Of a DNA stretch of 64,000 bases, positions 1 through 9,344 are shown in pieces. The DNA lies in the NCBI RefSeq assembly GCF_009740285.1, contig NZ_CP046566.1:3200658-3264657 (forward strand), written 5' to 3'. How positions within the stretch are numbered: the first letter of the stretch is position 1; each line of letters begins with the position of its first letter. A program made the position numbers and the translations under genes. The stretch comes from Phnomibacter ginsenosidimutans (GTDB taxonomy: Bacteria > Bacteroidota > Bacteroidia > Chitinophagales > Chitinophagaceae). The notes beneath the pieces were generated by a model. It was not told the origin of the DNA and ran no database searches. It saw only the letters and a list, made by a program, of their open reading frames with translations.

Positions 1-42
1 CTCCAGTACGTTTTCCGCCCCGGTAAATCAATAATAAACACC

Positions 43-972
43 ATGAAAACACAACCAGCCCTTGCCTTTTCATTTACCCGACTGCTTCGTGCAAGCATGG
101 CTTGTTGCCTGCTGATGGCCGGCACTCTGGAGCAGCCTTTTGCACAAAGCGCAACGCCGTTGCTTTTTGTGGAGCAGGGCAAAATCGGGTACAAAGACGT
201 TTCTGGTAAAACAATTATTGCGCCACAGTTTGGTATGGCCGGCAGGTTTAGCGAAGGCTTGGCAAATGCCCAAATGACCGGCACGGGTAAGTTTGGTTTC
301 ATTGGGCTCAAAGGCGAGTGGAAGATCAAAGCAGATTTTGATGCTGCCGGCGATTTTTCGGAAGGAATGGCCCGGGTGCAACAACAGGGCAAATGGGGTT
401 ACATCGACAAAACAGGCCAGTGGAAAATCAGCCCCCAGTTTCAACTCTGCTATGAGTTCGTACAAGGTTTTGCCATAGCTCAAAAGGCTGGCAAATGGGG
501 CATCATCGATAAAAAAGGTAGTTGGGTGCTGGCACCGAGCTTCTACGACATCAGCACGCCTGCCAATGGCTGGTATAGTGCCAAACCAACCCTATCCGAG
601 CCCTGGAAAATTTTCAACATGAGACAGCCCCCACCAGCCGCTGGATTTTCAGCCAGCAAAATCAAAGCCTTCTCCACCAACGGTCTTGCGCCTGCCAGAG
701 ATGCACAGGATAAATGGGGTATCATTGATACCACTGGCGCATGGGTGGTTGCACCGCAATTCAGCAATCTTGAGCCCTTTGCAGAAGGTATGGCCGCAGC
801 AGAAAAAGATTTTAGCAGCTGGGGGTACATCGATAGCAAAGGCCAATGGAAAATTGCCCCGGCGTACGACCGTGCCGGCACTTTTTGGAAAGCGGCCGCA
901 TTGGTGGAAAAAGGAAACAGTATCAGTTACATCAACCCCAATGGCCAGTTGCTGTTCAGCTTCAGCAGGTGA
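43..972 (+). CDS. Secreted WG-repeat protein
   Basis: The 309-residue product begins with a basic and hydrophobic signal peptide of about 35 residues (cleavage probably near FAQS). The rest is built from WG repeats of the form WGxIDxxGxWxxxPxF; clear copies read WGYIDKTGQWKISPQF, WGIIDKKGSWVLAPSF, WGIIDTTGAWVVAPQF and WGYIDSKGQWKIAPAY. WG repeats (KWG family) form beta-propeller-like or stacked beta surfaces and are usually exported or surface-linked in Bacteroidota, but no enzymatic role is known. The gene stands alone and faces the RRM gene tail to tail. The ATG at 43 is the only start that keeps the signal peptide. The family call is firm; the cellular role is unknown. Confidence 0.85.
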   Translation: MKTQPALAFSFTRLLRASMACCLLMAGTLEQPFAQSATPLLFVEQGKIGYKDVSGKTIIAPQFGMAGRFSEGLANAQMTGTGKFGFIGLKGEWKIKADFDAAGDFSEGMARVQQQGKWGYIDKTGQWKISPQFQLCYEFVQGFAIAQKAGKWGIIDKKGSWVLAPSFYDISTPANGWYSAKPTLSEPWKIFNMRQPPPAAGFSASKIKAFSTNGLAPARDAQDKWGIIDTTGAWVVAPQFSNLEPFAEGMAAAEKDFSSWGYIDSKGQWKIAPAYDRAGTFWKAAALVEKGNSISYINPNGQLLFSFSR

Positions 973-988
973 GGCAGGGGCATGAAAA

Positions 989-1010
989 AACCCCGGCCGG
1001 AACCGGGGTT
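989..1010 (-). terminator. Intrinsic terminator of the RRM gene
   Basis: Arms AACCCCGG (989-996) and CCGGGGTT (1003-1010) enclose a 6-base loop. Read on the minus strand the hairpin is followed by a run of six T, so it ends transcription of the RRM gene. Confidence 0.75.
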
Positions 1011-1080
1011 GAAATGCGAATTCATTTACGGGAAGCCAAATAACGGGAACGATATATGGAGACCGGAATGATGCAATAGC

Positions 1081-1422
1081 TTAGTACCTACCGCGACCGC
1101 CGCCGTAACCGCCACCGCCGTAGTTTCCACCACCGCCACGGTTGCCGCCACGGAAACCACCACCGCCTGCAGGACGCTCTTCACGAGGACGAGCTTCGTT
1201 AACGCTGATGTTACGACCACCAACATCTTTGCCGTTCAGGGCATTGATGGCAGCATTCGCTTCATCGTTGTTGGGCATTTCAACGAAGCCGAAGCCTTTG
1301 CTACGGTTCGTCATCTTGTCCTTCACGATTTTGCAAGACGAAACTTCGCCGTAAGCTTCAAAGAGCTGCTGGAGTTCTTCTTCAGAAACGCCCCAGCTGA
1401 GGTTGCCAATGTACAAGTTCAT
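1081..1422 (-). CDS. RRM-domain RNA-binding protein, glycine-rich tail
   Basis: A 113-residue protein with one RNA recognition motif. RNP2 (LYIGNL, residues 3-8) and RNP1 (KGFGFVEM, residues 42-49) are both intact, and the C-terminal 30 residues are Gly/Arg/Tyr-rich (GGGGNYGGGGYGGGRGRY). This layout matches the small Rbp proteins of Cyanobacteria and Bacteroidota, which bind RNA and are often cold- or stress-regulated; the tail resembles RGG boxes. An upstream in-frame ATG at 1506 exists, but the RRM starts exactly at MNLYIGNLSW, so the start is placed at 1422. The target RNAs cannot be read from sequence. Confidence 0.93.
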   Translation of the reverse strand: MNLYIGNLSWGVSEEELQQLFEAYGEVSSCKIVKDKMTNRSKGFGFVEMPNNDEANAAINALNGKDVGGRNISVNEARPREERPAGGGGFRGGNRGGGGNYGGGGYGGGRGRY

Positions 1423-1658
1423 AAAATGGATTTCAAAAAAGTCCGGTGCCCGGTTCTTGATTAGTGGACACAAGACGGTTAAAAATACCAACAAAGGTTG
1501 CATCAATATTAGCAGTAAACCAAATATTCAGCCGAAAAACAATTGATATCCTGCCAATTCGATGGCCAAAACCAAACTCATGGTTTATCCGCCGGAAGAT
1601 TGTGGGTAATATTTGGTTTTTTTGTACCCCGCCCTGCCCATATTACAAATGCCTCCCT

Positions 1659-1666
1659 TACTTTTG
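1659..1666 (+). promoter_or_regulatory. Possible -7 box for atpD
   Basis: TACTTTTG matches the Bacteroidota -7 consensus TAnnTTTG and lies about 100 bases before the atpD start. No convincing -33 TTG is seen at the usual spacing, so this is tentative. Confidence 0.35.
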
Positions 1667-1737
1667 CAGCCAATTTGAAAACAGGCATTCCTTGTTTATT
1701 TGATCAAACAATGCTTGCCTCCCTCCTTTCAATTTGA

Positions 1738-3271
<1,534 letters not shown>

Positions 3272-3318
3272 TTCCCACTTGCTTTTGTGCCCATTTTTCA
3301 ACGCCAAATCTGTAACAC

Positions 3319-3570
3319 ATGAACTTAGAAATACTGACTCCCGAAAAAAAGCTTTTTAGCGACGACGTGTACGGCGTACAGCTTCCCGGTGTAAGCGGCT
3401 TGTTCGAAATACTGGAAAAACACGCCCCCATGGTAAGTGCGTTGGGCAAGGGAAAAGTAAAAGTGCTGAAAGACAAAAACAGTACCGTAAGCTTCGACAT
3501 CACCGGTGGTTTTATTGAAGTTATCAATAACAAGGCCACCGTACTGGTAGAAGGCGCTACAGAATTGTAA
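3319..3570 (+). CDS. atpC: ATP synthase F1 epsilon subunit, short form
   Basis: An 83-residue protein matching the N-terminal beta-sandwich domain of the epsilon subunit (MNLEILTPEKKLFSDDV, then LPGVSGLFEILEKHAPMVSAL). It lacks the C-terminal two-helix inhibitory domain; this short form is common in Bacteroidota, so it is not a truncation. It links the gamma stalk to the c-ring in F1Fo ATP synthase. It lies 47 bases downstream of atpD and is followed at once by a strong terminator, so atpD-atpC form one transcript. Confidence 0.95.
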   Translation: MNLEILTPEKKLFSDDVYGVQLPGVSGLFEILEKHAPMVSALGKGKVKVLKDKNSTVSFDITGGFIEVINNKATVLVEGATEL

Positions 3571-3589
3571 CCGCTATTTCAGCAATAGA

Positions 3590-3622
3590 AAAACGCTTCG
3601 ATACATCATCGAAGCGTTTTTT
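3590..3622 (+). terminator. Terminator shared by atpC and the yqgE-family gene
   Basis: A 13-base stem (AAAACGCTTCGAT, 3590-3602, with ATCGAAGCGTTTT, 3608-3620) and a 5-base loop are followed by a T-rich tract. A-runs on the other side allow it to work in both directions between the two convergent genes. Confidence 0.9.
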
Positions 3623-3625
3623 ATT

Positions 3626-4177
3626 TTAGTTCAACTGCGGATCGGTAGGATAATGAATGATGGGATGGAATGACTTATCCAGCTGCTGCACGGCCAGCTT
3701 CCAAATGTCTTCCGGCGCATCATGAAAAACCAAATCGGCACTGCCCTGCACGGTGAGCCAGCTTTGCTCCGCTATTTCTGCCGCCAGCTGCCCGGTACCC
3801 CAACCGCTGTAACCCAGGTAAAAGCGTATCTGGTCGAGCTCCAGCCGCTGTGCCATGATCAAATCAATGATGCTGGCAAAATCGCCACCCCAATACACCC
3901 CATCCGATACCAGCTGCGCATCAGGAATCAAATCGGGCAGCGTATGTAAAAAATGTAGGGTATCTGTTTGCACTGGACCACCATAAAACAGCGGAATGGT
4001 CATGCCCCGCAGCTCCGGAATAAAATCTTCCAGGTGCTGCTCAAAGGGCCGGTTCATCACCAACCCAAAACTGCTTTCTTCACTGTGTTCGCACAGATAC
4101 ACAGCCGTTCGCATGAAATTGGGATCCTTTAAAAAAGGTTCCGAAATCAATACTACACCGGGTGCTGGTTCAATCAT
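3626..4177 (-). CDS. YqgE/AlgH family protein
   Basis: The 183-residue product has the DUF179 signature: a start like PGVVLISEPFLKDPNFMRTA, then FGLVMNRPFE, FYGGPVQTDTLHFLHT and a late GYSGWGTGQLAAEI motif. YqgE/AlgH proteins are small cytoplasmic proteins of unresolved role; AlgH was linked to alginate regulation in Pseudomonas, but this is not evidence for function here. Length and motif order are typical. It converges on atpC through a shared terminator and is divergent from the sensor kinase gene. Confidence 0.93.
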   Translation of the reverse strand: MIEPAPGVVLISEPFLKDPNFMRTAVYLCEHSEESSFGLVMNRPFEQHLEDFIPELRGMTIPLFYGGPVQTDTLHFLHTLPDLIPDAQLVSDGVYWGGDFASIIDLIMAQRLELDQIRFYLGYSGWGTGQLAAEIAEQSWLTVQGSADLVFHDAPEDIWKLAVQQLDKSFHPIIHYPTDPQLN

Positions 4178-4336
4178 GCTTCAAAGTATTGTGCAAATAC
4201 CGAATTGCCCAAACGGTCTTTCATCTTTTTTTACCCATACCTGTGCAACCATTCACCCTTGCCGGCGTTAAAAAAAACCGCATGATGCGCCAAGGTTGCT
4301 TCTACCTGTACATTTGCTCGCTATTATCACCCGTTT

Positions 4337-5680
4337 ATGTCGCTAAAAAAGCTGTTACCTGTCATCATCATTCTGATCACCATCTCGTTGATTGGCATCA
4401 TTTACATGCAGTACAACCGCATTCAAAACCTGCTGCTCGTAAAGCAGGAACAGCTCTATGAAAAAGTGGTGAAGTCGATTGTAAACGTGGGCAAAGACCT
4501 GAGCGAAACCAATACCCGTACCCCCTCGCTGCGCCAACGCCGCAAAAGTTCGCTCAGCCTCAGCAATGAGCTGGTGCCCGTAGAACTGATGCAACCGGCA
4601 CTGATTTCTGAGCGTTTCACCCAATTTGAAGTACGTGAAAAACTGGAAGCAGCCTTTAAAGCCAATCAGGTACCCGCCAGCCATTTTGAGTTTGCCATTG
4701 TCAACAACATCAACCTCATGAACTACGAAATGAAGTCGCCGGGCTTCAACCACGTAGTAGAAGATACCATCAACAACTACATTTGGAACCTGCCCATAGA
4801 ACCACCCGTGGGCACCTGGGCCGAAGGATTGGCTCCTTATGAAAACATTGTAGTAGTGATTCCTGATTATAAAAAGCTGGCAGTAAAAGAATCCTACTTC
4901 GACTTCATCGGCGCCATCATTTTCACACTCTTCATCATGTTTGCGTTTTTTCTCACACTGAGCACCATGCTCAATCAGAAAAAGCTGAGTGAAATCAAAA
5001 GTGATTTCATCAACAACATGACGCATGAATTTAAAACCCCACTAGCCACTATCTCTCTGGCGGTAGATGCACTGAGCAACGAGAAAGTACTGAAAGATGA
5101 AAGCAAACTGCAGTATTTCCGCGGCATTATTAAAGATGAAAACAAGCGGATGAACAAGCATGTAGAAACCATTCTGCAGGCTGCAACCCTTGAACGGCAA
5201 GAGCTGACACTCAACAAACAAAAATGCAGCGGACACCACATAATTCAGCATGTGGTAGACAACTACAAACTGATGCTGGCCGAAAAACAAGGCAGTGCCA
5301 CCCTGCAGCTCAATGCCCGATACGATGAAATTTTTGTAGATGAACAACACTTTACCAACCTGGTAAACAACCTGATGGACAACGCCATCAAATACTCCAA
5401 AGATGCCCCGGAAATTATGATTACCACCCACAGTACCAACAAGTACTTCTGTATCAAAATAGACGACAAGGGCATTGGCATGAGCAAAGAATCGGTGAAG
5501 CGCATCTTCGAAAAATTTTACCGGGCTCATACCGGCAACATTCATAACGTAAAGGGATTTGGGCTGGGGATGACCTATGTAAAATCAATTGTGGATGCCC
5601 ATAAAGGCCGCATCAAAGTGGAGAGCACTCTGGGCAAAGGCAGCTCCTTTTTGGTCGAAATTCCACTGGCCAAAGCCTGA
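4337..5680 (+). CDS. Membrane sensor histidine kinase
   Basis: A 447-residue kinase with two membrane helices (about 7-24 and 189-211) flanking a periplasmic sensor domain of about 160 residues. No HAMP domain is evident; the second helix leads straight into the HisKA helix with phospho-acceptor His230 in NNMTHEFKTPL. The HATPase_c core has the N box (NLVNNLMDNAIKYSK, 341-355), G1 (DDKGIG, 376-381), an F box (FEKFYR) and G2 (GFGLG, 407-411), so it should be active. This architecture resembles RprX/PorY-type kinases of Bacteroidota. No response regulator lies next to it, so the partner is elsewhere. Confidence 0.93.
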   Translation: MSLKKLLPVIIILITISLIGIIYMQYNRIQNLLLVKQEQLYEKVVKSIVNVGKDLSETNTRTPSLRQRRKSSLSLSNELVPVELMQPALISERFTQFEVREKLEAAFKANQVPASHFEFAIVNNINLMNYEMKSPGFNHVVEDTINNYIWNLPIEPPVGTWAEGLAPYENIVVVIPDYKKLAVKESYFDFIGAIIFTLFIMFAFFLTLSTMLNQKKLSEIKSDFINNMTHEFKTPLATISLAVDALSNEKVLKDESKLQYFRGIIKDENKRMNKHVETILQAATLERQELTLNKQKCSGHHIIQHVVDNYKLMLAEKQGSATLQLNARYDEIFVDEQHFTNLVNNLMDNAIKYSKDAPEIMITTHSTNKYFCIKIDDKGIGMSKESVKRIFEKFYRAHTGNIHNVKGFGLGMTYVKSIVDAHKGRIKVESTLGKGSSFLVEIPLAKA

Positions 5681-5730
5681 GCCGGCCACTCTTGACTTAT
5701 ATCAAAAAATCGGGAAAATCATAAAAATTT

Positions 5731-5770
5731 AATGTACACACATTGATTTGCGGAAAAGCTGTTGTACATT
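5731..5770. repeat. Inverted repeat in 5681-5900 intergenic region
   Basis: AATGTACA (5731-5738) and TGTACATT (5763-5770) form 8-base arms around a 24-base spacer. Each arm also contains the palindrome TGTACA. It could be a regulator site pair or a weak hairpin; nothing else stands out in this 220-base gap. Confidence 0.35.
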
Positions 5771-5900
5771 GAGCCTACTTACTTACTAACCCACCGCATA
5801 TTTCTTCCGCATTTCCCACACGTTCCAGCCGTTGCATTTCGCCCCAAAGCCTTAGAAAGAACTATTCGCAATCACGGATTTTTTACAACCTACTGCGCAT

Positions 5901-6155
5901 ATGAACACTGGCTACATGCACCCGGTTTTGGCTGAAGCAAGCTTACCTATCAGCATTCCTTCCTGCCATTGCAGAGAAATGCTGCAATACCAGATTTTGT
6001 CCAACGTGGGCCAAATCCTTCGTCAGGGTTGGTTCAAGGGCAGCAACATTTACATTTCTACCCGCATGCTGCCCAAAGGCCAGCGCTTTTTGCTCCGCAT
6101 TGTTTGCAACGATCAGGTGCTGCACGAAGGCCGGTTTGAAACCATGGTAGACTAA
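5901..6155 (+). CDS. Small hypothetical protein
   Basis: An 84-residue product with no signal peptide or membrane helix. The last 40 residues (starting ILRQGWFKGSNIYISTRMLP and ending EGRFETMVD) alternate hydrophobic and polar residues in a pattern like a short beta-sandwich tail; it recalls, weakly, the final strands of a T9SS sorting domain, but the protein has no secretion signal. The stop overlaps the queA stop by 4 bases. The ATG at 5901 is the first start after a 220-base non-coding gap. A real gene is likely because coding bias is good, but its function is unknown. Confidence 0.55.
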   Translation: MNTGYMHPVLAEASLPISIPSCHCREMLQYQILSNVGQILRQGWFKGSNIYISTRMLPKGQRFLLRIVCNDQVLHEGRFETMVD

Positions 6156-7375
6156 GGCAGTAGCAAACTGCTATCGCCATAGCTCAAAAAGCGCCCCTCA
6201 TGGTCGAGGGCGTATTGATACAGCCGCTGCCAGTCTTCCCCAATCAATGCCGCCACCAACAACAGCAACGTGCTGTTGGGCTGATGAAAATTGGTGACCA
6301 ATCCTTTACACAACTGAAACACATATCCCGGCGCAATAATGATTTGCGTCCGCAAAATCAAACGTTGCAAGCCCTGCCGCCGCATCCATTGCAGCAAGGC
6401 GTTCAGTGCCGCTTCCTTGCCCGGATTTTGCTGCAGCCAGGTATCGTACACTTCCCATTGTTGCATTTCCAGTGCCTGCAAACTAATCCCGGGCTGATGA
6501 TAGGTTTTCACCCCCATCCAGTACACACTTTCCAGCGTACGCATGCTGGTGGTACCTACGGGAATGATGCTGTCTTGTTGCAGCAATGCCTCAAGGGTAG
6601 CCGTATCTACATCTATAAATTCGGCATGCATTTCATGATCCTGCATGCTGTCGGCTTTTACCGGCTTAAACGTACCCGCCCCTACATGCAGCGTTACATA
6701 CTGAAGCGGATGACCGGCTTTGACAAGGGCCTCCTGAATGGCGGGTGTAAAATGCAGGCCGGCTGTAGGTGCCGCCACGCTGCCAACCTGCGATGCATAT
6801 ACGGTTTGATAGCGTTCCAAATCGGAAGCTTCGGCCTTGCGTTGCAAATACGGCGGAATGGGCATTTCACCCATCAGGTGCAGTATTTGCGCAAAAGCCA
6901 GTGAAGCCGGCGTCCACGAAAAATGAATGATGAAACAATCGCTGCGCCGCTCCTGCATGGCGGCAGTAATGAGCACCGTTTCGCCTTCGTGCTGCACTTC
7001 TTTTTGTAGCTGCATGCCGGCCTTCCACTTGTTGGCACCACCAACCAAACATTTGTACTCGATGCTGCCCGTGCAGTTCATGGCCGTGGTAATATCTGCG
7101 TATTGCTCATGCGGCTCCAGCGCAAACAATTCGATGATACCGCCCGTGGCTTTCTGGAATAACAACCTTGCTTCTACTACCCGGCTGTTGTTGAACACCA
7201 GCATGGCATGCGCAGGCAAATGCTGCACAATGGCCGGAAATTTCTCCCGGGAAATCTGGCCTTGTTGGTACACAAACAGCTGGCTATCGTCGCGGTTGGG
7301 CAACGGGTAGCGGGCTATGCGGTCGTCCGGCAAATGGTAGGTATAATCAGCGATGGAAATGTGCTTGGGATGCAT
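6152..7375 (-). CDS. queA: tRNA preQ1(34) S-adenosylmethionine ribosyltransferase-isomerase
   Basis: QueA transfers and isomerises the ribosyl group of SAM onto preQ1 at tRNA position 34, giving epoxyqueuosine. The 407-residue protein shows the family landmarks: an N-terminal LPDDRIARYPLPNRDDSQLF, then VFNNSRVVEARL, SVAAPTAGLHFT, VTLHVGAGTFKPVKAD, MHAEF and a C-terminal LVTNFHQPNSTLLLLVAALIG. It is slightly longer than the usual 340-360 residues, with the extra residues spread through the middle, as seen in other Bacteroidota. It is transcribed leftward from the edge of the repeat-rich block at 7.4-9.4 kb. Confidence 0.95.
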   Translation of the reverse strand: MHPKHISIADYTYHLPDDRIARYPLPNRDDSQLFVYQQGQISREKFPAIVQHLPAHAMLVFNNSRVVEARLLFQKATGGIIELFALEPHEQYADITTAMNCTGSIEYKCLVGGANKWKAGMQLQKEVQHEGETVLITAAMQERRSDCFIIHFSWTPASLAFAQILHLMGEMPIPPYLQRKAEASDLERYQTVYASQVGSVAAPTAGLHFTPAIQEALVKAGHPLQYVTLHVGAGTFKPVKADSMQDHEMHAEFIDVDTATLEALLQQDSIIPVGTTSMRTLESVYWMGVKTYHQPGISLQALEMQQWEVYDTWLQQNPGKEAALNALLQWMRRQGLQRLILRTQIIIAPGYVFQLCKGLVTNFHQPNSTLLLLVAALIGEDWQRLYQYALDHEGRFLSYGDSSLLLP

Positions 7376-7434
7376 GCCGCAAAGATGTTGCTAGAAACGG
7401 ATGTGGCACAAAAAAAATGAGAGCCGAAGGGACA

Positions 7435-7509
7435 CTATTATTGTCATTACCAACAGCCATTTGTGCACTCTTGTAATTGTTGGTGAAAGCACCCGAAAAC
7501 GGCGACAAA
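7435..7509 (-). repeat. Cassette-like repeat R1
   Basis: One of four related elements (R1-R4). On the minus strand it reads TTGTCGCCGTTTTCGGGTG, then ACCAACA, the shared core GAGTGCACAAAT and TGTTGGT. ACCAACA and TGTTGGT are exact inverse complements, giving a 7-base stem around the core. It lies immediately 3' of the 96-residue ORF and about 60 bases 5' of queA. Confidence 0.6.
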
Positions 7510-7510
7510 A

Positions 7511-7801
7511 TCAGCTCATTGAAATTAGGAGATAAAAAGTTAGTGGAACAATAGTAATGCAAGCATAAAAGAGCCAAAGATTCCAGTTTATTATTTTGAT
7601 GAGCAAAACGTCGCTTTTGTTCGCCTTTGTGCTTACTCTCAAAGGAAACCAATTCTCCAATCTAACGCCTGCCGCAACAAATGAATATCTTGTAATCTTC
7701 ACGCCCTTTCGTTTACACCTCAACATAAGGTTTGCAACAAAAGAAAGTTGCGTTAAGATTACCCACATCAGCCCTAGGTCTTTCATAAATGGAGATGTCA
7801 T
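7511..7801 (-). CDS. Small hypothetical membrane protein
   Basis: A 96-residue ORF with two hydrophobic stretches (about residues 9-28 and 73-94) separated by a basic loop containing KRKGVKITRY and LENWFPLRVSTKANKS. The start may be the ATG at 7801 or the one at 7786. The stop sits directly against repeat R1, and the start lies 38 bases after repeat R2, so gene plus R1 looks like one unit. No family is recognised. Base composition is more AT-rich than the flanking housekeeping genes. The reality of the gene is probable rather than certain. Confidence 0.5.
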   Translation of the reverse strand: MTSPFMKDLGLMWVILTQLSFVANLMLRCKRKGVKITRYSFVAAGVRLENWFPLRVSTKANKSDVLLIKIINWNLWLFYACITIVPLTFYLLISMS

Positions 7802-7838
7802 TTACATGCTTAAGAAATCGTAAAGGTAATCTTCAATG

Positions 7839-7919
7839 GCACTGTTGCTGCCATCACCAACAGCAATTTGTGCACTCTCGAGGTTGCGGGTGGTGCCGCT
7901 TTCAACACCTATCAACCTT
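7839..7919 (-). repeat. Cassette-like repeat R2
   Basis: It shares with R1 and R3 the core GAGAGTGCACAAATTG and, on the plus strand, the outer hairpin CACTGTTG...CAACAGC. It lies 25 bases 3' of the 81-residue ORF and 38 bases 5' of the 96-residue ORF. Translated on the minus strand it gives NLESAQIAVGDGSNS, similar to the R1 and R3 translations. Confidence 0.6.
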
Positions 7920-7943
7920 GAAATTCACAGAATAAGAATAGCA

Positions 7944-8189
7944 TTACTTTATCTTTCTAAAACTGCTCCAAATTAGATAACATATATAATTTATTAGAAT
8001 CCATAATAAAACATAAATCAAAAATCTCAGATAACTTACTTCCAAAAAATCTGACATTAACCCTGGAGTAGTTGTATCAAATAAACTGATGTGTTTGATA
8101 TACTTCGCGGTAACAACTGGCAGACCAAATCCAATAATCCCCACGAGTCCAATTAAAGTAGTAAAAAGAAAAAAGGTTCTCCCGTTCAT
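7944..8189 (-). CDS. Small hypothetical membrane protein
   Basis: An 81-residue product with two predicted membrane helices: TFFLFTTLIGLVGIIGFGLP near the N terminus and FLIYVLLWILINYICYLIW near the C terminus, followed by a basic end (SSFRKIK). No family is recognised. The gene is strikingly AT-rich compared with the flanking housekeeping genes, which suggests recent acquisition. It is a single gene between repeat R2 on its 3' side and the R5/R3 elements on its 5' side. Confidence 0.6.
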   Translation of the reverse strand: MNGRTFFLFTTLIGLVGIIGFGLPVVTAKYIKHISLFDTTTPGLMSDFLEVSYLRFLIYVLLWILINYICYLIWSSFRKIK

Positions 8190-8213
8190 AATTAGATTGA
8201 TTAGGCTTTATGC

Positions 8214-8260
8214 TGCAAATGTTGTTATCGCCAACATCAATGGTAATAAATTATAAGCCT
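8214..8260 (-). repeat. Partial cassette-like repeat R5
   Basis: On the minus strand it contains GATGTTGGCGATAACAACAT, which matches the right half of R2 and R4 (GCTGTTGGTGATNNC). The GAGTGCACAAAT core is missing, so it appears to be a partial or decayed copy just upstream of the 81-residue ORF. Confidence 0.4.
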
Positions 8261-8316
8261 GTATTGTAAATGCTCTGCCTTGCAGGCCACTTATCAAGCT
8301 TATACTTCCGCTGCCA

Positions 8317-8337
8317 TGGTTCGTGGCTCACGAACCA
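8317..8337. repeat. Short perfect hairpin
   Basis: TGGTTCGTG (8317-8325) and CACGAACCA (8329-8337) pair perfectly around a GCT loop. There is no T-run, so it is not a typical terminator. It lies in the non-coding piece between repeats R3 and R5. Confidence 0.5.
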
Positions 8338-8397
8338 ATTTATCCATACACAGCATTCTAATTTAAATTTCCTGTTGAGCTGTCATTTCGAAGATAC

Positions 8398-8475
8398 CAC
8401 TGTTGCTGACATCACCTACTTCAATTTGTGCACTCTCGTAGTTGCGGGAGATAACACCCGAAAACGGCGACAAAT
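8398..8475 (-). repeat. Cassette-like repeat R3
   Basis: It shares TTGTCGCCGTTTTCGGGTG and GAGAGTGCACAAATTG with R1. The inner stem is CAACTAC with GTAGGTG, where changes on both arms relative to R1 mostly keep pairing. It lies 18 bases 3' of the 279-residue lipoprotein gene. Confidence 0.6.
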
Positions 8476-8492
8476 ATCGAATACCCTGACTC

Positions 8493-9332
8493 TTACTTAT
8501 CCTCATTTACAATTACTACAATCGACAATGCTTCATTTTTCTTATTCCTCTTCACTTTTTCTGTTGCCGCTAGAATAAAGTCAAATTTGTAGATTCCTAC
8601 ACTATCGAATTGTCGATTAAGTTCAATGGGAGTACTACCTATATTAATTAAACGATTCTCGATAGCTTGTTCATCTTTCTTTACTATCAACTGAAGGGTT
8701 GTGGCATATATGGGAGGACTGGCAATGGCAATTTCCAATGCTAAAGAATCGCCTGTTCTTAAAATAACAGGAAAACCTTCCTCTGGATCAGGCCATGCTT
8801 TACTTACAAAATTTATTTGGTTAATGAAACGCCCCTTTTCTTTCACTTTCGTACCGCTGCTATCAAAATCAATCTTGTAACCGCACTTTCCTTCCAGATT
8901 GTAGAAACAATAGGAAGCCATCTTTCCATTTCGGAAATACCAATAGTAGTTGCCATATGCGTCTCCCTTCCACCAAAATCCTTTTTCCTGGAGACTGCCG
9001 TCAGGATAAAACCAACTTGCTGTCCCGTCTTGCTGTCCTTTTTTAAATTGTATGATGCTCTCAAGGTTTCCTAAAGAATCATAGTGGTAGTGCAATCCTT
9101 CTCTTAATCCATTTAGATAGAATAATGAATCGGATAAAACTGCATTATCATAGTAATACTTTGCAGGGCCATGTAGTACAGAGTCTGCAGCGTAGTTTAA
9201 CTCAGCAATCACTACACCTGATTTATTCCGTTCGAGTACCAGCCCCCCTCGAGAAGATTCATTTGGCATACAACTGATGAATGTCTGTGCCACCAGTAGC
9301 CCAAAAAATAACCGATGCAGTTGTGAATTCAT
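8493..9332 (-). CDS. MORN/YwqK-like repeat lipoprotein
   Basis: A 279-residue protein with a lipoprotein signal peptide and lipobox (TFISC, Cys at residue 20). Residues 45-170 carry MORN-like repeats of the YwqK 'antitoxin' type, with units such as HGPAKYYYDNAVLSDSLFY, REGLHYHYDSLGNLES, QDGTASWFYPDGSLQEKG and GNYYWYFRNGKMASY. These are surface-lipoprotein scaffolds in Bacteroidota; the 'antitoxin' name is historical, no toxin gene is adjacent, and no catalytic site is seen. The last 80 residues have no recognised family. It is flanked by R4 (5') and R3 (3'). Confidence 0.75.
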   Translation of the reverse strand: MNSQLHRLFFGLLVAQTFISCMPNESSRGGLVLERNKSGVVIAELNYAADSVLHGPAKYYYDNAVLSDSLFYLNGLREGLHYHYDSLGNLESIIQFKKGQQDGTASWFYPDGSLQEKGFWWKGDAYGNYYWYFRNGKMASYCFYNLEGKCGYKIDFDSSGTKVKEKGRFINQINFVSKAWPDPEEGFPVILRTGDSLALEIAIASPPIYATTLQLIVKKDEQAIENRLINIGSTPIELNRQFDSVGIYKFDFILAATEKVKRNKKNEALSIVVIVNEDK

Positions 9333-9344
9333 TGCTACCTATTA

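Noticed and set aside
7347-7652. A 101-residue minus-strand ORF covering repeat R1 and the queA 5' end
   Set aside because: It overlaps queA out of frame and its only conserved-looking stretch is the translated repeat.
8493-9332. A toxin-antitoxin system, suggested by the YwqK 'antitoxin' label of its MORN-like repeats
   Set aside because: No toxin gene is adjacent, the protein is a lipoprotein, and the antitoxin name for this repeat family is not supported by function.
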